DNA from: Nostoc parmelioides FACHB-3921
Lineage (GTDB): Bacteria; Cyanobacteriota; Cyanobacteriia; Cyanobacteriales; Nostocaceae
Assembly: GCF_014696625.1 (NCBI RefSeq)
Contig: NZ_JACJQL010000003.1
Location: forward strand, 62,001 to 126,000
Length of the DNA: 64,000 nucleotides
Direction: 5' to 3'
Part shown: in pieces, positions 52,776 through 61,680 of the stretch
How positions within the stretch are numbered: the stretch's first letter is position 1
How the letters are laid out: each line of letters begins with the position of its first letter
The notes under the pieces: model-generated
What the model saw: the letters and a program-made list of their open reading frames with translations, nothing else
The model's database searches: none
Told to the model about the DNA's origin: nothing
Position numbers and translations under genes: made by a program

Positions 52776-53378
52776 ATGGTAAGGCGGGGTGTTGTGGTCA
52801 AGCAGGCTACTCTTCAAACGGATAAAATACCAAGATTTGAAGATATTAAATTTGCACGTAATCAATTTGATGAGCAGAAACAAATTGTAGCTTCAGTTAA
52901 ACGGAGCCAATCGGAAGAAGGAATTGACGTTAGTACGATAGATGCACAAACCTGTATATGTCTGAACTTAGAAGACTTAAAGTGCTTTGAAGTCGTAGAC
53001 CATCAGTATGAACGTTGGGGAGTGACTTTTCAGAATTCACTAGCCATACAACCATCAAACCCAGCTTTTCCCACTAATTCCGGCTTAACAGTGTTGATGG
53101 GTGCGCCCAAAAGTGGATTTTTGGAAGCGACATTCTTGCGTCCTGTGAACCAAGTAAGCGCTTGTGTCACTAGTTCACAGAGGTTGGTACTTTCTGCTTA
53201 CGATCGCGATCGCCAGTTATTAGCTCAAAGTATACTTCCCAGCGCCAATCTTGCCAACTCAGACTCAGCCTTACCTCCTAACACTTTATTATCTGTCACA
53301 GTTGAGAACATCCACTCTGTTACCTTCTGTGCATTTGATGGTCAATTCACCTTGAGCGAATTTCGTTTCTCCGTTTAA
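52776..53378 (+). CDS. Hypothetical protein, probably a beta-sandwich
   Basis: A 200-residue protein I do not recognise. The first 65 residues are polar. From about 66 on (CICLNLEDLKCFEVVDHQYERWGVTFQNSLAIQPSNPAFP) there are regularly spaced short strands, including GFLEATFLRPVNQVSACVTSSQRLVLSAYDRDRQLL and TLLSVTVENIHSVTFCAF, a pattern typical of lectin-like or CBM-like beta sandwiches. No signal peptide or membrane segment. ATG at 52776 with AGG nearby; GTG at 52794 is an alternative. A long hairpin precedes it. Confidence 0.7.
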   Translation: MVRRGVVVKQATLQTDKIPRFEDIKFARNQFDEQKQIVASVKRSQSEEGIDVSTIDAQTCICLNLEDLKCFEVVDHQYERWGVTFQNSLAIQPSNPAFPTNSGLTVLMGAPKSGFLEATFLRPVNQVSACVTSSQRLVLSAYDRDRQLLAQSILPSANLANSDSALPPNTLLSVTVENIHSVTFCAFDGQFTLSEFRFSV

Positions 53379-53653
53379 AAACAACCAAGAGCAATTTTAG
53401 TAGCAAAATCGCTTGATCCACTTCAACCCAGGTATTCTTATAGAGTATTATTGATTGTCGATTTACAGTATTTGGTATTGGGAAAGCACGAATGCTTAGT
53501 ATGGCAAGACTGTGAGCTGATAAAACGTTAGAAGTCCTGAGTGACTAGTGAAAATTCAGCCTCACTACTAGTAAACAGCCTAAGTCATCCTGTCCTTATA
53601 CCAAGCACAACTTATACATTAGACAATCTTGTAATGTTAGGTAGGTAAACACT

Positions 53654-54418
53654 GTGGTAAAGGCTTTGTCTTCTTGGCAGCAATTAATCAACCAGATGCC
53701 CAACTGGCCGCTTCCAGAGCTTAAGACTAAAGCCACCAAGCGGCGGACTTTTCAGCATCTCTCAGAGCCAAGCGGTCTTCTAGGCTTGCTGATAATTATT
53801 GTGGCGATGCTGCTATGGAACTGGAAACTACTATTGGCTCTGCTGGTTGGTATTGGCGTAATGTTATTAGTCTACTCAATGCAAAAATGGGACTGGCAAT
53901 TACGTTGGGTAGAAATTCAAAGGTTTTTTAGTGGCCCAAATCGGCGATTAGTCATAGCTGTAGGTGGTGGTGGGCTAAGTACTATCAGTACTTATATGGC
54001 CGCGTCAATTTTGGCTGACTCTCCTAGTCCTTGGATAGCTACTGGGGCGATCGCTCAAGGATTAGGGACATTGTTAACTATAATTTTACTTATATGGCAG
54101 CTTGTCAAATCTTATGCAGGTAAAGAAGAACAAAACTTTGAGCAGCTGTTCCTCAATCTTACAGAAACAGACTCCCTAAAGCGGTTGGTTACTTTACGCC
54201 GATTAACTAAAATCATCACCACTCAACAAATTGATTCGGAACTGCAACGAGAGATTAGCCAATGCTTGCAACTGCTACTGGCTCGTGAAGAAGAGCCAAT
54301 AGTTAGAGAGGCGGCTTTGGATAGCTGGCAAGCCCTAGAGCAATCACAACCATTACAATCTAGTCCTTTGCCAACTCTGATACCTTTATCCAAAATTAAA
54401 GCAAGAGTTTCTCATTAG
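53654..54418 (+). CDS. Conserved membrane protein with C-terminal helical (armadillo-like) domain
   Basis: A 254-residue protein. The N-terminal cytoplasmic stretch (about 1-38) is followed by two hydrophobic segments (LLGLLIIIVAMLLW and LLLALLVGIGVMLLVYSM, about 42-75), then two more (about 98-150, LVIAVGGGGLSTISTYMAASIL and IATGAIAQGLGTLLTIILLIW). A helical C-terminal domain (about 155-235, DSLKRLVTLRRLTKII...EEEPIVREAALDSWQAL) resembles HEAT/armadillo-type repeats. Such proteins are conserved in cyanobacteria without known function. GTG start; no linked gene. Confidence 0.78.
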   Translation: MVKALSSWQQLINQMPNWPLPELKTKATKRRTFQHLSEPSGLLGLLIIIVAMLLWNWKLLLALLVGIGVMLLVYSMQKWDWQLRWVEIQRFFSGPNRRLVIAVGGGGLSTISTYMAASILADSPSPWIATGAIAQGLGTLLTIILLIWQLVKSYAGKEEQNFEQLFLNLTETDSLKRLVTLRRLTKIITTQQIDSELQREISQCLQLLLAREEEPIVREAALDSWQALEQSQPLQSSPLPTLIPLSKIKARVSH

Positions 54419-54424
54419 ACGTTG

Positions 54425-54538
54425 TCAGCTATTCTGTTTTTAAGTTGCACAATCCATCATGATAGCTGTTAACTGTCAACGGTCAACAGTTAACAGCCCT
54501 TATTAATAGTTATGCAATCGAGACGCGCATTAGCTTAT
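54425..54538 (+). repeat. MITE-like palindromic element, copy C
   Basis: Begins AGCTATTCTGTTTTTAAG and ends GACGCGCATTAGCTTA, with the palindrome CTGTTAACTGTC...CAGTTAACAG in the centre. Uninterrupted, about 114 bp, between the armadillo-type membrane protein gene and ftsE, which converge here. Confidence 0.85.
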
Positions 54539-54564
54539 ACAACTTCTCTTCTATTGACAACTGA

Positions 54565-55311
54565 CTATTTACGATACAATTTACCATCCCGAACCTGAAC
54601 TATAGGCCGATTACACCGACGTACCAATTGCTCATCGTGAGTAGTAACAATCACAGTTGCCCCAAAAGCATTTAACTTTTGTAGAATCTGCATCACTTGC
54701 CAAGAGTTATCAGGGTCGAGATTGCCTGTAGGTTCATCAGCTAATATTAAGGGCGGTGTTCCCACTATCGCCCGTGCAATACTTACCCGTTGTTGTTCTC
54801 CTCCAGAAAGTTGATCAGGAAAACAGTCAGCCTTAGAAAGCAAACCCACTAATTTGAGTGTAGGTTCTAAACGCCTGTGAATTTCCTTGCGGGTGTAACC
54901 TTGAGCTTGCAAGACAAAAGTGACATTTTCTGCCACTGTTCGCTGGGGAATTAGTTTGTAGTCCTGAAAAACAATGCCAATACGTCGGCGTAATAATGAT
55001 AAGCGATCGCCCCGTAGATTTGTAACACTATAGTCATTAACAATCACCTCTCCTTGGGTGGGTAACTCCTCGCCATACAAAAGTTTTAGCAGAGTTGACT
55101 TCCCTGAACCACTAGGCCCTGTAATAAATAAAAATTCTTTCTTTTTGATTTCTAAATTAATATCCAGCAAAGCATGGCAACCATTACCATAGGTTTTGGT
55201 CACCCCGTTTAACTGCACCATATTATCGGTACTAGCACTTTCCTCTTGGGTTGGACTTGCTTTTTCATAAATAGCCTGTTCGGCAGTGACTGGATTCGTT
55301 AATAGGGGCAT
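54565..55311 (-). CDS. ftsE: Cell division ATP-binding protein FtsE
   Basis: An ABC ATPase that with FtsX couples division-site signals to peptidoglycan hydrolases. The 248-residue protein has Walker [10 protein letters not shown], the Q loop (VFQDYKLIP), the signature [15 protein letters not shown], Walker [13 protein letters not shown] and the switch His in TTHDEQL. An N-terminal tail of about 30 residues precedes the first strand ([12 protein letters not shown]); an internal ATG at 55221 would remove it, so the true start is open. No ftsX gene is adjacent. Confidence 0.93.
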   Translation of the reverse strand: MPLLTNPVTAEQAIYEKASPTQEESASTDNMVQLNGVTKTYGNGCHALLDINLEIKKKEFLFITGPSGSGKSTLLKLLYGEELPTQGEVIVNDYSVTNLRGDRLSLLRRRIGIVFQDYKLIPQRTVAENVTFVLQAQGYTRKEIHRRLEPTLKLVGLLSKADCFPDQLSGGEQQRVSIARAIVGTPPLILADEPTGNLDPDNSWQVMQILQKLNAFGATVIVTTHDEQLVRRCNRPIVQVRDGKLYRK

Positions 55312-55414
55312 TACTCAATTTTCCTTAGGCAATAGGCAACTAACTGTTCAGTGTAATTTTCATTCTTTCCCGCCTAGCTCGGCAGATTTACCCTTTTCTG
55401 AACAGTATTAACTT

Positions 55415-55449
55415 AAAAATAAGGATTCCCAAATCATGCCTGGGAATCC
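55415..55449 (-). terminator. Intrinsic terminator after the glycosyltransferase gene
   Basis: A 9-bp perfect stem (GGATTCCCA / TGGGAATCC) with a 9-nt loop. On the minus strand it is followed by a T-rich stretch, placing it downstream of the WecG/TagA gene. Confidence 0.65.
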
Positions 55450-55519
55450 CAAAACCGAAACTCAAAATTTTTGTAATCTTCAAAATGGCGTAAATACTAT
55501 CATTTAGGTTAGATAAGTA

Positions 55520-56272
55520 CTAAATCGCACCCTTCATAGTCAAACGGTAAACAAAAGCTTTCACGGCAAACTGAGGCAGAGCCAACATTCGCCGCCAACG
55601 CCAAGGCTCTTTATATAAACGATATAGCCATTCCAAATTATTATTAGCCAACCAAGCGGGGGCGCGATCTTTGCTTCCCGACCAAATATCAAAACTACCA
55701 CCAACACCAATCCAAATGGCTTGAGGACACAAATGACGATTTTGGGCAATCCATAATTCTTGTCGTGGAACACCCAAACCAACCAAAATTACCTGTGGTT
55801 GTAATTGGGCAAGAGTTTGTTGTAGTTGTTGTTCTTCTTGTGCAGAATGGTAGCCGGAGTGAGTACCTACTATATTCAAGCTAGGTATTTTTTGCTGCCA
55901 ATCATTCGCCGCTTGTGCCGTTACTCCTGGCGCTCCTCCATAGAAGAATACAGTTTTATCTGCTTGCTCTTGACCGATTGCTTTTAACAGAGTTTCCGCC
56001 AGTTCAATTCCCGGACAGCGCTGGACTTTTTGCCAACAAAGCCACCGCAAATACATCACCACTCCTGCACCATCAGGAATTACTAATTCAGCATTCTGAA
56101 TTATGTTGTTCAATGATGTATTTTGCTGCGCCTGCATTGTCATTTCCGCATTGAGTGTCACTACATGAGCGCCTTTCCCGTATCGCAGGCATTCCAGTAA
56201 CCAACTCGGATAGTCACTCATTACATGAACTGGAATTCCCAGTACTGAAAACACTTTAGATGATGGAAACAT
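55520..56272 (-). CDS. WecB/TagA/CpsF family glycosyltransferase
   Basis: A 250-residue GT26 enzyme that typically transfers an N-acetyl-mannosaminyl-type sugar to a lipid-linked acceptor in polysaccharide or wall-polymer synthesis. Motifs: VVTLNAEMTMQAQQN, ELVIPDGAGVVMYLRW, TVFFYGGAPGVTAQAA, ILVGLGVPRQELWIAQN, and WIGVGGSFDIWSGSKDRAPAWL. It ends near the membrane-binding C-terminus with WLYRLYKEPWRWRR. No sugar-pathway genes are adjacent. ATG start, own terminator. Confidence 0.93.
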   Translation of the reverse strand: MFPSSKVFSVLGIPVHVMSDYPSWLLECLRYGKGAHVVTLNAEMTMQAQQNTSLNNIIQNAELVIPDGAGVVMYLRWLCWQKVQRCPGIELAETLLKAIGQEQADKTVFFYGGAPGVTAQAANDWQQKIPSLNIVGTHSGYHSAQEEQQLQQTLAQLQPQVILVGLGVPRQELWIAQNRHLCPQAIWIGVGGSFDIWSGSKDRAPAWLANNNLEWLYRLYKEPWRWRRMLALPQFAVKAFVYRLTMKGAI

Positions 56273-57087
56273 AGCCCTTTAGCCTCACACCAGATTCTCT
56301 CGACGATAGTTTATCAAATTTTTTAATAGGTTGCCTCTAGGCTGACAGGGGGGTAAATTTATCCAAATAAGCCTTCTAAGACAACCCCAGATGCAAAATA
56401 AAACCCTAATTTTGCTTATTTTGGATAATAAAAACAGCTTATACTGCTTAAGTAAGCTTTTATCAGTGATTTTTGACAAATCGCTAAAAAAATTAACTTG
56501 GTTCTTTATGATTGATGAAAAAACTACATAAGATAGTTAACAAACAGAACAGGCTAGTTTCCGTGAAGATATCTGAAAGACGAAAATTTTTTGCTGTAAT
56601 CAACAATTCCAGAGCTAGCTGAGGTGTATTTATACTCTTGATAGGATTTACGCATGAAAACGAAAGGTCAAGGGTTTGGAGAAGGGTATAGGGGTATGAA
56701 TCAATTCAAAAGACCTTTCGGGAAGCTAAAGCTACAAAATTCAAAATAAATGCTTGAAACCCTTACACCCTTACACCCTTACACCCGGTCTCAAAAGAAA
56801 ATCTGGGTGCGTAAGTCCTGCTTGAGCCTGACACCTGCCAAAATAGAAAGCAGAATTAAATGCGTCGATTTAGACAGAGTGCTTATATTTGAGATATAGC
56901 TATCCGATTTGATGATTTAAGTGTAAGGTTTTCATGAGAGCGTGTATTAGTCATACACCCATGCACAAGACTACATGACGAGAAATTCTATATTTATTGT
57001 TGGGTAACTGCTGAAAACTGTATCTATGAAAAATTTCCGATAAATACGATTTTGAAGTTAAGCTAGCGTGACGGGTAGAAATTGACT
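56273..57087. other. Long divergent intergenic region
   Basis: About 815 bases, AT-rich. It includes an ATTCAAA/CAAAATTCAAAAT patch and CCTTACACCCTTACACCC units (about 56755-56785), and the small palindrome GTGTA-N7-TACAC (about 56943-56959). No supported gene. Confidence 0.5.
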
Positions 57088-57807
57088 ATGAATAAAATTC
57101 GGATTGCGCTGATTGAGGATCATGATCTCACCCGTGTGGGTATTCGGACAGCACTGCTACAAAAAGAAGAAATTGAAGTTGTAGGAGAAGCTGCCAATGC
57201 AACAGAAGGACTAAATATGTTAAAAAAGGTACAACCAGATATTGCGATCGTTGATATCGGTTTGCCAGATAAAGACGGAATTGAGCTAACAAAGGAATTA
57301 AAATCAATCAGTAACGGCGCAGACTTACCAACAAAAGTATTGATTTTAACCTTGCGTGATAACAAAGAAGCAGTTTTGGCAGCTTTCGCAGCTGGGGCTG
57401 ATTCTTACTGTATGAAAGATATTAGGTTTGATAATCTACTGGAAGCAGTCAGGGTAACTTATAATGGCAACGCTTGGATTGATCCAGCGATCGCCAGAAT
57501 TGTACTACAACAAGCACAACAACAGTCTCCAAAACCAGTAACCACCATAACAGAAGCGAAAAATTCTTTCACAAACTCAGAAACCGAAGATAACTCAGAG
57601 ACTATCGACTCCTATACCCTGACGGAAAGAGAATTAGAAGTATTACAGCTAATTGTCGAAGGCTGTAGTAACGCGGTCATCGCTGAACGCCTTTACATCA
57701 CAGTCGGCACTGTAAAAACCCACGTTCGCAATATTCTCAATAAACTCTGCGCTGATGACCGCACCCAAGCTGCTGTCCGCGCCTTACGCTCTGGATTAGT
57801 GGGTTAA
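57088..57807 (+). CDS. NarL/LuxR-type response regulator
   Basis: A 239-residue DNA-binding regulator. The receiver has Asp56 (IVDIGLPDKDG) and a KD pair (YCMKD) near 105-110. After a Ser/Thr/Glu-rich linker, a LuxR-type helix-turn-helix follows (LTERELEVLQLIVEGCSNAVIAERLYITVGTVKTHVRNILNKL). It is followed on the same strand, after about 170 bases, by a receiver-GAF-PP2C gene and an anti-sigma-type kinase gene, so it may belong to the same signalling locus. ATG at 57088. Confidence 0.93.
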   Translation: MNKIRIALIEDHDLTRVGIRTALLQKEEIEVVGEAANATEGLNMLKKVQPDIAIVDIGLPDKDGIELTKELKSISNGADLPTKVLILTLRDNKEAVLAAFAAGADSYCMKDIRFDNLLEAVRVTYNGNAWIDPAIARIVLQQAQQQSPKPVTTITEAKNSFTNSETEDNSETIDSYTLTERELEVLQLIVEGCSNAVIAERLYITVGTVKTHVRNILNKLCADDRTQAAVRALRSGLVG

Positions 57808-57976
57808 ATTTACTAGCGATTTAAAGATTTACCAATAACTCTAAGAGTAAAGTTATACTTGTCTGGAAAGTAAGCTTCTAATCAAAGATTACTTCTGAAA
57901 ACGCCTTTTAACGACTCAGTGAGATAACAGTTGCCATATCTCGCTAATTTTTAGTATCCGAAAAAGCAAGTCAAAT

Positions 57977-59650
57977 ATGACGGAAACTAAGGTAGAAAAA
58001 CTGAAGCTCATGGTAGTAGACGATGAGCCAGATAACTTAGATTTACTCTACCGTACTTTTAGGCGAGACTTTCACGTATATAAAGCTAATCATGCCCGGA
58101 AAGCTTTGGAAATTCTGGCTCAAGAAGGCGAAATGGCTGTAATTATTTCAGATCAAAGAATGCCTGAAATGAACGGTACCGAATTGCTCAGCCTGACAGT
58201 AGAAAAATTTCCCGACACCATTCGGATTTTACTTACTGGTTTTACAGATGTGGAAGATTTGGTAGAAGCCATTAACTCTGGTCAAGTTTTCAAATACATC
58301 ACCAAACCGTGGAACCCTGAACGGCTAAAGAATTTAGTTGAGCAAGCTACTGATACATATCGGTTGGTCAAAAAGCGCACTCATGAATTGCGTCGGTCTT
58401 TGCGGCGAGAATCTTTATTTAACGCCGTCACCACAGCAATTCGAGAGTCATTGGATTATGAGAGTATGCTGCAAAAAATCGCAGCTACCATTGGGCAAAC
58501 CTTTGAAGCTACTTGTTGTTTACTCAAACCAGTAGAAAACAATCGCCTCACTGCAAATCAGTTTTATTATCAAAATCCAGCATACAACTTACCCGATAGC
58601 GCCTTTGATCCCACTACTTTAATTGCCCAAGTACTCGAAACCGGTGATTATCAAATTGCCCAAGATATATACAATGATAATCCCTGTAACTATTTGGTTG
58701 TCCCCCTATCTTACCAACAGCACTTGTTAGCTGTCTTGGCTCTTTACCAATGGGGACGAGAGCATCCTTGGCAAGACGAAGACATTCAATTAATTACGGG
58801 TGTGGCTGAACAAGCAGCTTTAGCTGTTTCCCAAGCAAAACTCTACCAACGCCTGCAAGAAAAACAACAGCAAATTAGTGCTGAGTTAGAAGTGGCGCGG
58901 CAAATTCAAAATAATTTACTACGCCAAACCCTACCAGAAATAAAAAGCGCAAAATTACAAGCTTGCTGCTATCCTGCCAGAGAAGTAGGAGGCGATTTTT
59001 TTGAAATCTTTGTCCACCCCACCAAAGGTGATGTGTGGTTAGCCGTTGGCGATGTTTCCGGTAAAGGCGTACCTGCTGCTTTATTTATGGCTAGTGCAAT
59101 TTCTGTATTAAGACGGGAATTAGCCCAAGAAATCCCAGCCGAACCCAATGTAGTTATACACAATCTCAATCATGCCTTGTGTGATGACTTAATTAGTAAC
59201 AATTGCTTTATTACTTTTGTGCTAGCTCGTTATACACCTACCACTAGAGAGTTAGTCTATGCAAATGCTGGACACATTTATCCCCTGGTTTGGTCAAATC
59301 AAATCGCCCCAGAAAAACCTAACTATCTTACAGTGAGAGGCATACCATTAGGCATTTTACCGAAATGGCAGGCTAAGTCGGGTAGTTTAATTCTGGCACC
59401 CGGAGATACATTGCTGTTAGCCAGCGATGGTATCACGGAAGCGATGGTATCAAATACTTTGTTAGAAGCAGTAAAACCCGTGGGTGGCGTTCAGCCAGCA
59501 ACTCATTCTATGCTGAATCAAGATGGTCTGTGGCAACTCCTACAACAAGAGCCTCAACCACTATCCCTCAACCATTTACTCTCACGTATTCAGGCAGATA
59601 ATCACGTTCAAGAAGACGATCAAACTATACTCTCTCTGGAGGTTTTGTAA
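57977..59650 (+). CDS. Receiver-GAF-PP2C (SpoIIE-type) phosphatase
   Basis: A 557-residue protein. Receiver (about 10-128) with Asp59 (ISDQRMP) and Lys in YITKPW; GAF domain (about 155-290); a short coiled coil; and a PP2C-type serine phosphatase (about 310-555) with metal-binding motifs GGDFFEIF, GDVSGKGVPAALFMA, YANAGHIYPLVW, LLLASDGITEA and EDDQTILSLEV. In partner-switching systems such phosphatases dephosphorylate a STAS anti-sigma antagonist. The gene for a HATPase kinase partner starts 4 bases after its stop codon. No STAS gene is in the window. Confidence 0.94.
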   Translation: MTETKVEKLKLMVVDDEPDNLDLLYRTFRRDFHVYKANHARKALEILAQEGEMAVIISDQRMPEMNGTELLSLTVEKFPDTIRILLTGFTDVEDLVEAINSGQVFKYITKPWNPERLKNLVEQATDTYRLVKKRTHELRRSLRRESLFNAVTTAIRESLDYESMLQKIAATIGQTFEATCCLLKPVENNRLTANQFYYQNPAYNLPDSAFDPTTLIAQVLETGDYQIAQDIYNDNPCNYLVVPLSYQQHLLAVLALYQWGREHPWQDEDIQLITGVAEQAALAVSQAKLYQRLQEKQQQISAELEVARQIQNNLLRQTLPEIKSAKLQACCYPAREVGGDFFEIFVHPTKGDVWLAVGDVSGKGVPAALFMASAISVLRRELAQEIPAEPNVVIHNLNHALCDDLISNNCFITFVLARYTPTTRELVYANAGHIYPLVWSNQIAPEKPNYLTVRGIPLGILPKWQAKSGSLILAPGDTLLLASDGITEAMVSNTLLEAVKPVGGVQPATHSMLNQDGLWQLLQQEPQPLSLNHLLSRIQADNHVQEDDQTILSLEVL

Positions 59651-59653
59651 GTT

Positions 59654-60082
59654 ATGAAAAGTGAGCTTCATGTACCAAGCGACTTGAACTATTTAAACAT
59701 AGTGGAACACTGGTTATTGGGATGCTTGAAAATCCAGTTCGGAGAATCTGTTGATTGGTCAAGACAGTCTAGTCGCTTACGTTTGGCTTTAGTAGAAGCC
59801 TACTCTAACGTTGTACGCCATGCCCACAAAGAGCAACCAAATTTGCCTGTCTTACTACGCTTGGAATTTAAAGAACGAGATATTGCTTTGGAAATTTGGG
59901 ACTACGGCACAGGTTTTGATATGTCTACCTACTTCCCACCCAATCCTGATGATAGGCAAGAAGGCGGCTACGGTTGGCTAATTATGAATCGCTTAATGGA
60001 TAAAGTAGAATATCAGTTGCAAGTTGATGGGGCTAATTGTCTCAAGTTAGAAGCTACTATACCGGAATTAGCTAATAATTAA
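59654..60082 (+). CDS. Anti-sigma-type serine kinase (RsbW/SpoIIAB-like HATPase)
   Basis: A 142-residue GHKL ATPase with LRLALVEAYSNVVRHAHK (N box), LEIWDYGTGFD (G1) and EGGYGWLIMNRLMD (G2). It lacks a dimerisation/His domain, as expected for the RsbW class, which phosphorylates STAS proteins and can bind sigma factors. Coupled to the upstream PP2C gene with a 3-base gap, so kinase and phosphatase are made together. Comparable pairs control stress or hormogonium programmes in other cyanobacteria; the target here is unknown. Confidence 0.92.
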   Translation: MKSELHVPSDLNYLNIVEHWLLGCLKIQFGESVDWSRQSSRLRLALVEAYSNVVRHAHKEQPNLPVLLRLEFKERDIALEIWDYGTGFDMSTYFPPNPDDRQEGGYGWLIMNRLMDKVEYQLQVDGANCLKLEATIPELANN

Positions 60083-60381
60083 TGCTGGTTTGGTAATTTA
60101 AAAATCTGATTTGTAAATTAACTTATTCACTGGGATTTATCAACCCATATTGCAGGCTACACCAACGACAACCAGATAGGAGTTCTATATTTAAATTTGG
60201 CTAAATTAAATATTTATGCCGAATTCTATTTCTTAGCATTAATACTAATATTGGTAAATCTATAACTGGCTGGTGTACATTTCTGATTGAGGTGATTGAA
60301 TTATGTTTGCTAAGCTGATTCAATCAGTAACCTGGCAGGCATACTGCATCATAATTGAAATGTCTATCCGCTACATTTAAA
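60083..60381. other. Intergenic region before the homocysteine-biosynthesis gene
   Basis: About 300 bases, AT-rich. I see no gene, repeat array or recognisable riboswitch. Confidence 0.4.
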
Positions 60382-61551
60382 ATGCGAACTATTGCGGAAA
60401 TTAACGAGAAAATCGACCGTAAAACGGCGATAGTCCTGACGGTTGAGGAATTAAAAGCAAGAGTTTTAGAAGTTGGTGTGAGTAAAGTTGCTCAAGAAGT
60501 TGACGTAGTTACTACTGGCACTTTTGAACCGATGGAATCAACTGGCGCTATTCTCAATCTCGGACACACTGACCCACCAATCAAAATTCGCCGTTGCTGG
60601 TTAGATGGCGTTCCAGCATACAGTGGTTTTGGGGCTGTTGATTTATACCTGGGTGCTAGCTGTGCTGTAGACGTGATGGATGGCGAAGAAGTCCGAGAAC
60701 GTGGCGGCGGTCATGTGATCGAAGATTTAATTGCAGGTAAACCCATACACGTCAGGGCGCAAGGACAGGTAACTGATTGTTATCCGAGAGCGAGTTTTGA
60801 AACAACAATTACCCGCGACACGATAAATCAGTTTTATTTATTCAATCCGCGTAATCTCTATCAAAATTTTATCGTAGGCGTGAATGGAGGCGATCGCCCA
60901 CTTCATACTTATCTCGGCCCCTTACAACCACGTTTAGGTAATGCTGTTTACTCCAACCCTGGGGCAATTTCTCCCCTATTCAATGACCCAAACTTACAAC
61001 TCGTTGGTATTGGCACAAGAATTTTCTTAGGTGGTGGCATCGGTTATGTGGCTTGGGAAGGGACTCAACACTTTCCCTTACAAAAGCGTTTAGCTAATCA
61101 AACGCCCATTGGCCCGGCTGCAACTTTAGCTTTAATTGGTGATGCCAAACAAATGGATGCTCGTTGGGTGCGGGGTTGTTATTTCAAAAGTTATGGCCCT
61201 TCGCTGATGTTGGGCGTAGGTGTCCCACTGCCGGTGTTAAATGAAGAGGTTGTAGAACACTGTGCAGTTCAAGACCAAGATTTAGTCGCGCCAATAGTAG
61301 ACTTTTCCATTCCTCGGCGCGTTCGTCCCACATTTGGTTTGGTGAGTTACGCCCAACTTAAGTCTGGGCGTATCACCATCGAGGGCAAAACCGTGAGAGC
61401 TGCTCCCTTGGCGAGTATGTTTCTAGCTCGACAGGTAGCCTTAGAGTTAAAACAGTGGATTGAGGCAGGTAGTTTCACTCTCACAGAACCAGTAGCCCCG
61501 ATTCCCAAAGAACGTTCGTTTCTGCCTCAAGACCGTTGGACGGATTTTTAG
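60382..61551 (+). CDS. DUF39 homocysteine biosynthesis protein
   Basis: A 389-residue protein of the family shown in methanogens and some bacteria to take part in making homocysteine from aspartate semialdehyde and sulfide. Conserved stretches include VTTGTFEPMESTGAILNLGHTDPPIKIRRCWLDGVPAYSGFGAVDLYLG, GGGHVIEDLIAGK, and GTRIFLGGGIGYVAWEGTQH. Cysteines at CWL, SCAV, DCYP and GCYF may be functional. No ferredoxin or CBS domain is fused. I use the ATG at 60382; an upstream start adds nine unlike residues. Confidence 0.92.
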   Translation: MRTIAEINEKIDRKTAIVLTVEELKARVLEVGVSKVAQEVDVVTTGTFEPMESTGAILNLGHTDPPIKIRRCWLDGVPAYSGFGAVDLYLGASCAVDVMDGEEVRERGGGHVIEDLIAGKPIHVRAQGQVTDCYPRASFETTITRDTINQFYLFNPRNLYQNFIVGVNGGDRPLHTYLGPLQPRLGNAVYSNPGAISPLFNDPNLQLVGIGTRIFLGGGIGYVAWEGTQHFPLQKRLANQTPIGPAATLALIGDAKQMDARWVRGCYFKSYGPSLMLGVGVPLPVLNEEVVEHCAVQDQDLVAPIVDFSIPRRVRPTFGLVSYAQLKSGRITIEGKTVRAAPLASMFLARQVALELKQWIEAGSFTLTEPVAPIPKERSFLPQDRWTDF

Positions 61552-61552
61552 G

Positions 61553-61613
61553 GATTGGAGATTGGGGACTGGGGATTGGGGACTGGGGACTGGAGACTGG
61601 GGACTGGGTGAAA
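61553..61613. repeat. GGGGACTGGGGATT-type repeat tract
   Basis: Short G-rich tandem units (GGGGATTG, GGGGACTG) just after the DUF39 gene. A reading frame crossing them into the next gene on the plus strand is an artefact. Confidence 0.7.
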
Positions 61614-61680
61614 ATTTTGAAGTAAATTCTCCCCCTGCCTCCCCTGCTCCCCTGCCCCCCTACTCCCCTACCCCCTTGCC

